A DNA stretch of 64,000 bases, taken from assembly GCF_003313385.1 (NCBI RefSeq), contig NZ_QMHN01000001.1, positions 583,673 through 647,672 of the forward strand, given 5' to 3'. Numbering within the stretch: position 1 is the first letter of the stretch; every line of letters starts with the position of its first letter. Under the pieces are notes generated by a model, which saw only the letters and a list, made by a program, of their open reading frames with translations, ran no database searches and was not told where the DNA came from. Shown here piece after piece: positions 36,158 to 43,846 of the stretch. Both the position numbers and the translations under genes were made by a program. The stretch comes from Pedobacter chitinilyticus (GTDB taxonomy: Bacteria > Bacteroidota > Bacteroidia > Sphingobacteriales > Sphingobacteriaceae).

Positions 36158-37324
36158 ATGAGAAATAAAAATATGAACACTATGAATTACTTAAAAAGAA
36201 CAGCGCTTGGCATTTCGGTACTAACCGTTTTGCTTACAGGTTGTAAAAAAGACAACGAACGTGAAATTTTGCTTACGCAGGAAATTACTGGAGTAAAGGG
36301 TATTTATATCCTTAATGAAGGGACTTGGAATGGTAAGAACGCTTCTATTAGTTATTATGATGTAGCTAAGAAAACAGTTGTAAAAGATTTCTATAAGCAA
36401 GCAAACGCTAAGGATCTAGGTAACAATGCTATCGATTTAAAGCAATATGGGAGCAAATTGTATTGTGTAGTGAGTGGAGAAACTGGAAAGGCAGACTCTT
36501 TTGTGGATATAATGGATATTAATACAGGTAAAACCCTTAAACGTATTGCTTTTAATGCCACAAATGAGAGTTATCTGCCTCGCAGTATTGCTTTCTATAA
36601 AAACAAAGCTTATGTAAGTAGATACGATGGAAAAATTAGTCGAATAGATACTACAAGTCTAAATATTGATGGTGAATTACAATTAAAAAATGGTGCCGAT
36701 AACGCTGCTGGATTAGAGGGTGTAGCTGTCGCCAATGGTAAATTGTATGTGGCTGGTTCAGATCATGTTAGTTATCCAACATCTTTAAAAAATAAAGTGG
36801 TAGTGATAGATTTAGCCACTTTCACTAAAGCCAAAGATATTACTGTTAATGCTAATCCAATTAAAGTTGCTGCCAATGATAAGGGAGAATTGTTAGTGTT
36901 GTCGGCTGGAGTTTACGGAAGTGTACAATCGGCAGTGCAAAAGATCAATACAAGTACTGATGTTATTTCTCAAACCGAGAGTGCAGATGATTTTGCTTCT
37001 ATTGCTATTTACAATGATCAAGTATGGACAGCATTAGAGGTGTATGGTGGTAGCCCTAAAATAAAATCATTCAATATCGCTACAGGCAAAGTAGGAGCCA
37101 ACTTGATTACTGATGGAACAGCTGTAGCTAAACCCTACGGTTTGACGGTTAATCCTTATAACCAGAATGTAGTAGTTTCAGATGCAATATCATATGCAGG
37201 AGTATCTGGTACAGCTTTTATATTTAATAAAGAAGGAAAGAAGCAGTATGAGTTTGAAACAGGTATTAATCCTCAAGCAGCCGCTTTTGTATACACCTAC
37301 AAATACGTTTATAAATCACTTTAA
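36158..37324 (+). CDS. BtuG-like YncE/DUF5074-type beta-propeller lipoprotein 2
   Basis: About 388 residues (from ATG 36158) share with the previous protein the GIYILNEGTWNGKNASISYYDV start, the KQYGSKLYCVVSG turn and the GLTVNPYNQNVVVSDAISY end. The lipobox is LLTGCKKDNE. In-frame start candidates are 36158, 36173 and 36182; I chose the first ATG after the previous stop (4 bases away). The leader to the signal helix is MRNKNMNTMNYLKRTALG, and the later ATGs give a more normal signal length. It is a second surface propeller in the same cobalamin operon. A duplicated capture subunit or a subunit for a different corrinoid is possible. Confidence 0.8.
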   Translation: MRNKNMNTMNYLKRTALGISVLTVLLTGCKKDNEREILLTQEITGVKGIYILNEGTWNGKNASISYYDVAKKTVVKDFYKQANAKDLGNNAIDLKQYGSKLYCVVSGETGKADSFVDIMDINTGKTLKRIAFNATNESYLPRSIAFYKNKAYVSRYDGKISRIDTTSLNIDGELQLKNGADNAAGLEGVAVANGKLYVAGSDHVSYPTSLKNKVVVIDLATFTKAKDITVNANPIKVAANDKGELLVLSAGVYGSVQSAVQKINTSTDVISQTESADDFASIAIYNDQVWTALEVYGGSPKIKSFNIATGKVGANLITDGTAVAKPYGLTVNPYNQNVVVSDAISYAGVSGTAFIFNKEGKKQYEFETGINPQAAAFVYTYKYVYKSL

Positions 37325-37542
37325 TGTACAATTAGACTTACGAAGTTTTAAAAACTTCGTAAGTCTTGACCATTGTTGTAAAAATATTTCCTCTCCCTGC
37401 CCCCTTAAAGAGGGGGATATGAAAATAGCTTAGGCTCTATGTGTCCCCTTTTGGAGGGGGAATTAAAGGGGGAGGAAATCAATAAAATAAAACCTACCTC
37501 AAAAAACAACTAAATCAATTGCTTTAACAAAATCAAACCCAA
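37325..37542. repeat. Non-coding stretch with perfect palindrome and repeat copies
   Basis: At 37334-37366 AGACTTACGAAGTTTT pairs with AAAACTTCGTAAGTCT, a near-perfect hairpin with a one-base gap that could act as a terminator or RNA processing site within the operon. Its sibling at 16313 has one mismatch. From 37391 a purine-rich repeat pair (CCCCCTTAAAGAGGGGG and CCCCTTTTGGAGGGGG) is found at 37399 and 37444. No gene is present. Confidence 0.75.
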
Positions 37543-38676
37543 ATGAAACGAATACTTTTACTTTCCTTATTAGCCGTAACCCTGTTCTTCTCTTGTAAAA
37601 AAGACAAAGATGAAGCTTTTCCAACCTTGAGCATGCAGGTGACAGAAAAGACCTTAACTGTACAGGTAAATACCCAAAAAAGCTTTTCGGTGGTAATCCC
37701 TAATGGTAAAACCATCACTAGCGAATGGAAGTTGAATAATACTGTAGTAGGTAGCGAAGCAAGCTATGTGTTTAAACCAACCTCGGCAGGCGATTATACT
37801 TTAACCTATACTGGTAGCAATGCGCAAGGAAGTTTTACCTTCACTTACCAAATTAATGTACCAGTTCCCGTAATTGATCCAGGAGCCAACAGCAGCATGT
37901 ACATCAGCAAGGTATTTGAATATTTACCAGCACCTGGACAGCATATTAATATGCCTAGTTTAGGTTCTTTGGAGCAAGCGCAAAAATTAGTGGGGAGCAC
38001 TAATAACCTGGTTTCATTAGGAGGATTTGGTGGTTATGTAATTTTCGGTTTCGACCACTCGGTGAAAAATAATGAAGGTTATGATTTGGGAGTTTATGGA
38101 AATCCAACCGGGCCAAATAACGCTTCAGCGGAACATGGTATTGTAATGGTAAGCCAAGATAAAAACGGTAATGGTTTACCAGATGACGAATGGTTTGAAT
38201 TGGCTGGTAGTGAATATGCTAAAACAACAACCATTAAAAATTACGAGATTACTTATACCAATCCTAAAGCTTTTGTTGATGTGCCATGGACGGACAATCA
38301 AGGAAATACGGGGGTGGTAAAGAATCTGTCGAAGAATAAAAACCACTATCCGTTGTTTGCTGCTAATCAAGACAAAATTACTTTTAAAGGTACTTTATTG
38401 CCTTCTACCAGTTTAAGCACTTCAGGTTTAATTATTAACAAACCATTTGAATGGGGCTATACAGATAGTTATTCGGTAGGAGATGATTACCAAAACAAAG
38501 GCTACAATAGCTTTGATATTTCTTGGGCAGTTGATAATAACGGTAACAAGGTAGTTTTAAAAACCATCGACTTTGTGAAAGTATACTCTGCTCAAAATAT
38601 TAACGCAGGTATTTTAGGAGAAATATCTACGGACATTAAAGGTGCAGTAGACCTGCATATCAAAGCGTTAAAATAA
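37543..38676 (+). CDS. PKD-domain surface lipoprotein of the cobalamin locus
   Basis: This 377-residue lipoprotein has lipobox TLFFSCKKD (Cys near residue 18). A PKD-like Ig domain spans about 25-105 (TLSMQVTEKTLTV to GSFTFTYQINVPVPV). The rest is a globular beta-rich domain with GYVIFGFDHSV, GVYGNPTGPNNASAEHGIVMV and a loop D-K-N-G-N-G-L-P-D-D-E-W at about 207-218 that resembles a calcium-binding DxNxNGxxD loop. Similar proteins are annotated as cell surface proteins beside B12 genes in Bacteroidota, as far as I recall. It lies in the same direction 218 bases after the second propeller. Function is unknown; it may be part of the surface capture complex. Confidence 0.75.
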   Translation: MKRILLLSLLAVTLFFSCKKDKDEAFPTLSMQVTEKTLTVQVNTQKSFSVVIPNGKTITSEWKLNNTVVGSEASYVFKPTSAGDYTLTYTGSNAQGSFTFTYQINVPVPVIDPGANSSMYISKVFEYLPAPGQHINMPSLGSLEQAQKLVGSTNNLVSLGGFGGYVIFGFDHSVKNNEGYDLGVYGNPTGPNNASAEHGIVMVSQDKNGNGLPDDEWFELAGSEYAKTTTIKNYEITYTNPKAFVDVPWTDNQGNTGVVKNLSKNKNHYPLFAANQDKITFKGTLLPSTSLSTSGLIINKPFEWGYTDSYSVGDDYQNKGYNSFDISWAVDNNGNKVVLKTIDFVKVYSAQNINAGILGEISTDIKGAVDLHIKALK

Positions 38677-38684
38677 ATATACTA

Positions 38685-40001
38685 ATGAAATTACACACAC
38701 CAATGAAAATAAGTGCCAGCTATTTCTTTTTGCTGGCACTTTTACTAGCCACTGTATTGGGCTGTAAAAAAGAAAAAGTAAATCCTGTTTCTTTTGCTGA
38801 TGATATCAATACTTCGGTAAGGGCGAAAGTACAAGAGCCTTTGGAACTAAAACCACAAATGACAGGTACCGCTACTGCTTACGAGTGGTTAGAAGAAGGC
38901 AAAGTAGTAGGTACCCAAAGTAGCTACATCTTTACCAAACAGGACAAAGGCGAATATGAGCTAATTTTTAAAGCAACCAATAAAGCTGGAACCACTAGTT
39001 TAACCTATAAAATTAAAGTAGTAGGGAAGTATGCGGATGGTATTTTATTGGTAAGCAATACCAATGCAGCTGGTAATGGTGCTGATATTTCTTTTCTAGA
39101 TGAAAAGGAAAAATTGACACCGAATGTATTCTCTTTGGAAAATAATGGCACAAAGCTATCTTTAAGTACGGTGAGTGCTTTCCGTTATGCTAATCAGCTT
39201 TATATTACCGCTGCCGAAACACCCAACATTCAGGTTATTGATGATGAAACCTTGAAGCTAGTAAACATTAACATCAGTAACAGTAGTGTAAGATCCATTA
39301 GCTATTTCTCGACCACGGATGGTAAAACAGGTTACGTAGTTGGGGGTTCGGGCTCAAGAAGAGGATTGTACGCCGTAGATTTAAATGCAAAGACCATTGC
39401 GGGCACTTTGCTAACTGGAACTGCTTCTGCTGCTTTGATACCAGTGATGACTTACAATAACGCTTATATCACACCAGTGTTGAAGAAACTTGTGAGTATT
39501 AAGGATGGTACTTTGCAAACTTTGTTTACTTACCCAGAAAATGTAGCAGGGATTGTAAAAGCGGCTAACAAGCAAATTTGGATGGGGATTTCAAAAGGTA
39601 GCAGTGCCAATGCTAAAATGGTAAGGTTAAACGAAAACTTGGAAATACAAGAAACGGTAGACTTAGGTGCTGATCTTCTTTTGTTTCCAACTGGTGAGAT
39701 GATTAGTGCTGGCGGAACAAATGAGTACATCTATTGGCAAGAAACCAGTACAGGTAAATTCTATCGCTTTAATACGACTACTAAAAAAGAAGAGCTATTT
39801 GTTTATCCTACGGATGATGGCGCGGGTTTTATCACGGCATGGAAAGTAAATCCGCGTACAGGAGAAATGTATATCATCGACTCAAAAAGTACTACGGATA
39901 ACTTGCCTAGTGATTTGTTGATTTATGGCCTTGACAAGAAGCTAAGGAAGAAAATAGCAGGCGTAGGTTACCAAGTAAAGGATGTTGTTTTCCCAAAGTA
40001 G
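38685..40001 (+). CDS. PKD plus DUF5074-like propeller lipoprotein
   Basis: This 438-residue lipoprotein has a lipobox (LATVLGCKKEK, Cys about residue 27). A PKD-like domain lies at about 40-115 (VQEPLELKPQMTG, TYKIKVVGK). It is followed by a propeller region with GYVVGGSGSRRGLYAVDL, MGISKGSSANAKMVRL and, near the end, KVNPRTGEMYIIDSKSTTDN, the same signature as in the two BtuG-like proteins. It is thus a third propeller in the locus, fused to a PKD domain. A second ATG at 38703 could be the real start, as it gives a shorter signal; I kept 38685. The position 8 bases after the previous gene shows an operon. Confidence 0.8.
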   Translation: MKLHTPMKISASYFFLLALLLATVLGCKKEKVNPVSFADDINTSVRAKVQEPLELKPQMTGTATAYEWLEEGKVVGTQSSYIFTKQDKGEYELIFKATNKAGTTSLTYKIKVVGKYADGILLVSNTNAAGNGADISFLDEKEKLTPNVFSLENNGTKLSLSTVSAFRYANQLYITAAETPNIQVIDDETLKLVNINISNSSVRSISYFSTTDGKTGYVVGGSGSRRGLYAVDLNAKTIAGTLLTGTASAALIPVMTYNNAYITPVLKKLVSIKDGTLQTLFTYPENVAGIVKAANKQIWMGISKGSSANAKMVRLNENLEIQETVDLGADLLLFPTGEMISAGGTNEYIYWQETSTGKFYRFNTTTKKEELFVYPTDDGAGFITAWKVNPRTGEMYIIDSKSTTDNLPSDLLIYGLDKKLRKKIAGVGYQVKDVVFPK

Positions 40002-40010
40002 TATTTTTAT

Positions 40011-40018
40011 TACCTTTG
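40011..40018 (+). promoter_or_regulatory. Possible -7 element TACCTTTG before the DUF6580 gene
   Basis: This is a perfect match to TAnnTTTG, 18 bases before the start codon at 40037. A TTG at 39985-39987 lies 23 bases upstream, somewhat longer than usual. If real it would allow expression without the upstream riboswitch. Motif evidence only. Confidence 0.4.
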
Positions 40019-40036
40019 CCTTAAATCATTAGATCA

Positions 40037-40615
40037 ATGGAAAGAAAATCAAATACCAGAGTCCTTGTATTGTTGTTGTTTATAGCAGTGGTTATCGGAC
40101 TTAGAATGTTAGCACCGCTTTCGCCAGACTTTAAATTGTTTGCCAATTTTTCTGGTTTGGGTGCCGTAGCCATTTTTAGCGGTAGCTACTTTAAAAACAA
40201 GTTTTCGGGCTATGTGTTACCTATACTGGTATTATTGCTTAGCGATTTAGGTTTAGCCTTAATGATGGGCGAAAGCTATGTGTTTTACCCAGGATGGTAC
40301 TATACTTATATTGCTTTTGCTTTAATGGTATTGGCTGCGCAAATCTTAGTGAAAAAAGTAAACGTTGCGAATGTGTTTGTAGCCACTTTAGTAGGTGTGC
40401 TCATCCACTGGATTGTTTCGGACTTTGGCATGTGGTTGGGTTTTGATACTTATCCTAAAACCTTAGCAGGTTTCTGGGAGTGCTTAGTAGCTGCTATTCC
40501 TTTCGAATTAAAATTCCTTTATGGTACATTGGTTTATTCGGCCATTATGTTCATGGGATTTGAAGTGTTGAAGTCTAAATTCCCTTCTTTGAAACAACAT
40601 TCGGCTATTGCCTAA
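40037..40615 (+). CDS. DUF6580-type membrane protein, candidate inner-membrane cobalamin transport component
   Basis: This 192-residue integral membrane protein has about five or six hydrophobic segments (7-25, 39-57, 58-75, 88-106, 113-135, 165-185). The pattern FANFSGLGAVAIFSGSYF, FYPGWYYTYIAFAL and GFDTYPKTLAGFWECLVAAIPF fits DUF6580. Such small membrane proteins resemble substrate-specific S components of ECF transporters in size and layout, but no EcfA or EcfT gene is here. It starts 35 bases after the last lipoprotein gene and ends just before a strong terminator, so it closes the cobalamin operon. The family name is from memory of the motif; the transport role is inference. Confidence 0.75.
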   Translation: MERKSNTRVLVLLLFIAVVIGLRMLAPLSPDFKLFANFSGLGAVAIFSGSYFKNKFSGYVLPILVLLLSDLGLALMMGESYVFYPGWYYTYIAFALMVLAAQILVKKVNVANVFVATLVGVLIHWIVSDFGMWLGFDTYPKTLAGFWECLVAAIPFELKFLYGTLVYSAIMFMGFEVLKSKFPSLKQHSAIA

Positions 40616-40634
40616 GTAATATTAAACATATTTG

Positions 40635-40668
40635 AAGCCCTCTTGCTTATTGCGAGAGGGCTTTTTTT
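40635..40668 (+). terminator. Intrinsic terminator closing the cobalamin operon
   Basis: AAGCCCTCTTGC at 40635-40646 pairs with GCGAGAGGGCTT at 40652-40663 (one mismatch), followed by TTTTT. It lies about 20 bases after the DUF6580 stop. Confidence 0.88.
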
Positions 40669-40893
40669 GTCCCATTATTTTCGTTGTTTATTCATCGCCT
40701 TCCTTGTCGCCCAGAGCATAGCTAAGGGTCTCTTTTCGTACAACCTTTGGAGATTTACTTCGTAGCTGCTTCGCGGTTCTCGTATACTCGGAATGACAAG
40801 CAAAGCAGATAGTGAATGCAAAAAAAGCTCACAAAACTTCGTAAGGTGAACTTCTTCATTTATTCCTTCACTTTTCACTAGCTTTACCTTATC
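40669..40893. repeat. Non-coding stretch with family B repeat fragments
   Basis: At about 40755-40805 is a diverged family B copy (GGAGATTTACTTCGTAGCTGC followed by CTCGGAATGACAAG), and at about 40825 a half of the palindrome ACTTCGTAAG. No gene is present. Confidence 0.55.
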
Positions 40894-41580
40894 ATGAAAA
40901 AGAAACTGGTTGTTTTAACGGGAGCTGGCATTAGCGCCGAAAGTGGTTTAAAGACTTTCCGAGATGCCGATGGGTTATGGGAAGGGTATAACGTGATGGA
41001 AGTGGCTACACCTGAAGCTTGGGAACGCAATCCTGCATTGGTGCAGCAATTTTATAATGAACGAAGAAAGCAAGTAAATGCTGCCCAGCCTAATGCTGCC
41101 CATATTGCTTTGGCTGGTTTGGAAGAAGATTTTGATGTTGAAATCATTACCCAGAACATTGATGACTTACACGAACGGGCGGGCTCTACCAAGGTTAGTC
41201 ACTTGCATGGCGTGATTACTTATGCTCAATCCTCCAGACGTGCTAATTTGATTTATCCGCTGCAAACGGATGAAATTAAAATGGGAGAGCTGTGTGAGTT
41301 AGGCTCTCAATTAAGACCACATGTGGTATGGTTTGGTGAAGCGGTACCGATGATCGAAAAAGCTGCTAAACTATGTGCACAGGCAGATGTTTTTATTCTT
41401 ATAGGGACCTCGCTTGCGGTATACCCAGCTGCAGGATTAATCGATTACGTACCGCATGAAGTTCCAAAGTATATCATTGACCCTAAAATTCCACCCGTAT
41501 CTGGATTGAACAATGTGATTAAGATTGCCAAAAGCGCCACAGAAGGAGTAGAGGAACTAAAGTCGTTTTTAATGGGATAG
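40894..41580 (+). CDS. cobB: SIR2-family NAD-dependent protein deacylase
   Basis: This 228-residue cytosolic protein has the sirtuin core: GAGISAESGLKTFRD at 10-24, TQNIDDLHERAG at 86-97, the catalytic histidine H105 in SHLHG, and WFGEAVP at about 147. Y54 and R57 (FYNERRKQ) form the class III Y-x-x-R pair that in known sirtuins favours succinyl and malonyl lysine. The four zinc-binding cysteines of most bacterial CobB proteins are missing: the region after H105 reads ITYAQSSRRANLIYPL. Despite its symbol it is not a cobalamin synthesis gene; its position next to the cobalamin locus is likely chance. It is a single gene after a repeat spacer. Confidence 0.88.
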   Translation: MKKKLVVLTGAGISAESGLKTFRDADGLWEGYNVMEVATPEAWERNPALVQQFYNERRKQVNAAQPNAAHIALAGLEEDFDVEIITQNIDDLHERAGSTKVSHLHGVITYAQSSRRANLIYPLQTDEIKMGELCELGSQLRPHVVWFGEAVPMIEKAAKLCAQADVFILIGTSLAVYPAAGLIDYVPHEVPKYIIDPKIPPVSGLNNVIKIAKSATEGVEELKSFLMG

Positions 41581-41806
41581 TTTCACTTGTGTGCTTATAT
41601 TTTTTTATCACCTAACCAGATAGTAAATTCAAACTTGCATATATAAGACACTTGAGCTTTGCAAAACCATCAAGACAATTAAAACGATAAAAATAGCTTT
41701 ATGATTATGAGATTGCTTCGTTCCTCGCAAAGTAGGAAGTGGTATCGTCACTTCGAGGAATGCATCAGTCTCCAAGCTAACTGTATTATTGATCTTCTAT
41801 TTAAAG
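41581..41806. repeat. Non-coding stretch with GCAATCT-type repeat
   Basis: At 41710-41731 the sequence AGATTGCTTCGTTCCTCGC is the reverse complement of the GTCATTGCGAGG-type repeat at 59043. Its continuation at 41740-41760 reads GTCACTTCGAGG. No gene is seen. Confidence 0.55.
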
Positions 41807-42430
41807 TTATTTGAATAACCTGCTTAAATTTGGCTTAATGCCAATGGTGAGGGGCATGGTCGTAAAGTTCCGATCTTGTATCTTTTTAAATCCATTCATA
41901 TAACCTACTTCTGCAAATAAGGATAATCCTCCTAAATTAAATTCTGTACCTGCACCACCTTCTAGTATGGGCATAAAATGTGTTTTGTTACTGATTTTTA
42001 CTTGCTGTGCTGCGTCATTTACCCGAACCATTGGCGTGAGGATATAACCACCGCCACCACCTGCAAAGCCATAGAAAGCAAACTTCCCAACAATTTTACG
42101 ATAACCTAGACCAAGATTCAATAAATAAGTGGTAGCCCTGCCCGTTTGTGCAGTGTAAGTAAAGCCTGGTTCTGCGATTTTTCCTCTGTAGGAGAGGGCA
42201 TGTAAACTTAGTTTGGGGTATAGAAATAATCCACCTTTGCCAATTCCAATATTCAAACCAAGGGTGGTTGATATCTTGGGACCAAAAACATCTGACGCCG
42301 CACCAATGGGCATCGATGTGCCAATGCCACTTACCGTAAAGAGTTTGTCCGTACGGTCTTGTGCGTATGTAGGGGTATAAACAAGAATGGTTGTGAGCGT
42401 AATTAGGATTACGGAAATGTGCTTGTTCAT
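41807..42430 (-). CDS. Outer membrane beta-barrel protein
   Basis: This 207-residue protein has a signal peptide (1-23, TPTYAQD). The rest has alternating hydrophobic residues and many glycines (TTLGLNIGIGKGGLFLYPKL, TYLLNLGLGYRKIVGKF, GGAGTEFNLGGLSLFAEVGY). This is typical of small 8-stranded OmpW- or OmpX-like porin-family barrels of Bacteroidota. The C-terminus ends NLSRLFK with the preceding IGIKP strand. The function is unknown. It is on the minus strand 37 bases after the YdeI-type gene, so it may be co-transcribed with it. Confidence 0.75.
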   Translation of the reverse strand: MNKHISVILITLTTILVYTPTYAQDRTDKLFTVSGIGTSMPIGAASDVFGPKISTTLGLNIGIGKGGLFLYPKLSLHALSYRGKIAEPGFTYTAQTGRATTYLLNLGLGYRKIVGKFAFYGFAGGGGGYILTPMVRVNDAAQQVKISNKTHFMPILEGGAGTEFNLGGLSLFAEVGYMNGFKKIQDRNFTTMPLTIGIKPNLSRLFK

Positions 42431-42467
42431 GTAAGTCTAACAGCAGCTATCCGCTTTTGTTTGTCCC

Positions 42468-43130
42468 TTACTTTTCTGCTGGGTTTTTCTTTTTACTTAA
42501 CAGTTTCTCTATCATTTTATGAATACGATCTGTTCTAGTTTTCTCCTGTTTGGCCGTAATTACCCATAAAACGTATTCTTTTCGGTGCGAATAGGCCAAT
42601 GTTTCGTAATAGGATAGGGCTTCAGGTTGCGCTGATAGTGCTATTTTTAAGTCTTCTGGAAGTGTAACAATCTTATTGACCACATCAATGTACTGGCCAT
42701 ACTCGTTATGGGCAATTTCAGCATTACCTACGCCCGATCTCTTCTGACTAGCCGCTGTTTTTATTCTTATACCAGTCCATATTTCATTTACGGCCGCCGA
42801 ACCACAAGGTGCTAAATTTAACTTTGTCAAGTCTTCCCACGATTGCATGAGGTTCAAGTCGGCCGCCAAAGGTGTCTTCGCTTTGGGGTAAAAAATCCAA
42901 ACAATTGTTTTATCGACAATGGATTTTTCAATGGCCTTTAAGGCAGTAAACATGTCTGCCTTGGTAATGGCAAATATCAAATAAGCTTCTTGTTGCTGTT
43001 GAATGTTATAATTAAAAGTAATATCGCTGGGTATTTCACCGAAAATAGCCGCTGCATTTTCGGGAGCATTAATTATGCTCACCTTAAAGCCACGTTTGAT
43101 TTGCAGTTTTTTAAGAAATGGATGGTCCAT
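42468..43130 (-). CDS. YdeI/OmpD-associated family protein
   Basis: This 220-residue cytosolic protein has an N-terminal DUF1905-like or DUF3052-like half (about 1-115, with VWIFYPKAKTPLAADLNLM) and a C-terminal YdeI-type segment (about 155-220), IVTLPEDLKIALSAQPEALSYYETLAYSHRKEYVLWVITAKQEKTRTDRI, whose pattern (FxxLsyshRKEYVxWIxxAKkxETRxRRI) is the OmpD-associated/YdeI signature. The molecular role of this family is unclear. It starts one base after the stop of the TrmH gene, so the two form an operon. Confidence 0.8.
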   Translation of the reverse strand: MDHPFLKKLQIKRGFKVSIINAPENAAAIFGEIPSDITFNYNIQQQQEAYLIFAITKADMFTALKAIEKSIVDKTIVWIFYPKAKTPLAADLNLMQSWEDLTKLNLAPCGSAAVNEIWTGIRIKTAASQKRSGVGNAEIAHNEYGQYIDVVNKIVTLPEDLKIALSAQPEALSYYETLAYSHRKEYVLWVITAKQEKTRTDRIHKMIEKLLSKKKNPAEK

Positions 43131-43131
43131 A

Positions 43132-43662
43132 TTATAATTTCATTTTAGCAAAGAAGTCCCACAATACAATACCAGCCGAAATCACGATGTTAAATGAGTG
43201 TTTGGTGCCAAATTGCGGTATTTCTATACATTTATCTATTTGTTGCATCGCTTCATCACTCACGCCATTTACTTCGTTTCCAAAAATCAACACATACTTT
43301 TCTTCCAATGTAGGCTGATTAGTATGTAACATCACACTGTTTTGCGCTTGTTCTATGGCAATAATTTGATAGCCCAATTGACGGTATTTTTCGATGGCAG
43401 TTAAAGTATCATCTATATGTTCCCAGTCCACAGATTGTGTGGCTCCAAGTGCTGTTTTTTCTATTTCACGATGCGGAGGTTGGGCAGTAATACCACAAAG
43501 AACCACTTTCTCTACCGCAAATCCATCGGCGGTTCTAAACACCGAACCTACATTGTGCATACTGCGAACATTGTCAAGCATGATCACTACGGGAAGCTTT
43601 TCCTGTGTTTTAAACTCTTCCACATCAACCCTGTTTAACTCGTCTAGCTTTAATTTTTTCAT
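43132..43662 (-). CDS. TrmH/SpoU family RNA methyltransferase
   Basis: This 176-residue SPOUT-class enzyme uses SAM to 2'-O-methylate tRNA or rRNA. Motif 1 is LDNVRSMHNVGSVFRTAD at about 29-46, motif 2 is YVLIFGNEVNGVSDEAM at about 128-144, and motif 3 is IEIPQFGTKHSFNIVISAGI at about 150-169, including the trefoil-knot residues. It has no N-terminal substrate-binding domain, so it is the short type. The target nucleotide is not known. It is the first gene of the minus-strand operon with the YdeI-type gene. Confidence 0.88.
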   Translation of the reverse strand: MKKLKLDELNRVDVEEFKTQEKLPVVIMLDNVRSMHNVGSVFRTADGFAVEKVVLCGITAQPPHREIEKTALGATQSVDWEHIDDTLTAIEKYRQLGYQIIAIEQAQNSVMLHTNQPTLEEKYVLIFGNEVNGVSDEAMQQIDKCIEIPQFGTKHSFNIVISAGIVLWDFFAKMKL

Positions 43663-43846
43663 CTGTTTAAATTACTAATGCTCTTTAATTTGGTTAACTG
43701 TTTAATTGGTTAACTGAATCCCATTCACTAACTACTAGCCACTAACCACTAATCCCTATTATTAAATTTTGATCCTTCATGTATAAGGAAATGTGGATAT
43801 TTAGTTATTATTGCATGCTTAAAAAAGAGCGTCTAAGATAAGAATA
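43663..43846. repeat. Intergenic stretch with family C repeat
   Basis: Positions 43672-43765 hold a family C tract in both orientations: GGTTAACTGTTTAATTGG with GTTAACTG, then CACTAACTACTAGCCACTAA. This divergent promoter region of trmH and galM contains no clear -7 element. Confidence 0.6.

Noticed and set aside
40894..41580. The sirtuin as part of the cobalamin operon because of the name cobB
   Set aside because: It lies beyond the terminator at 40635-40668 and the repeat spacer, and sirtuin-type CobB is a protein deacylase.
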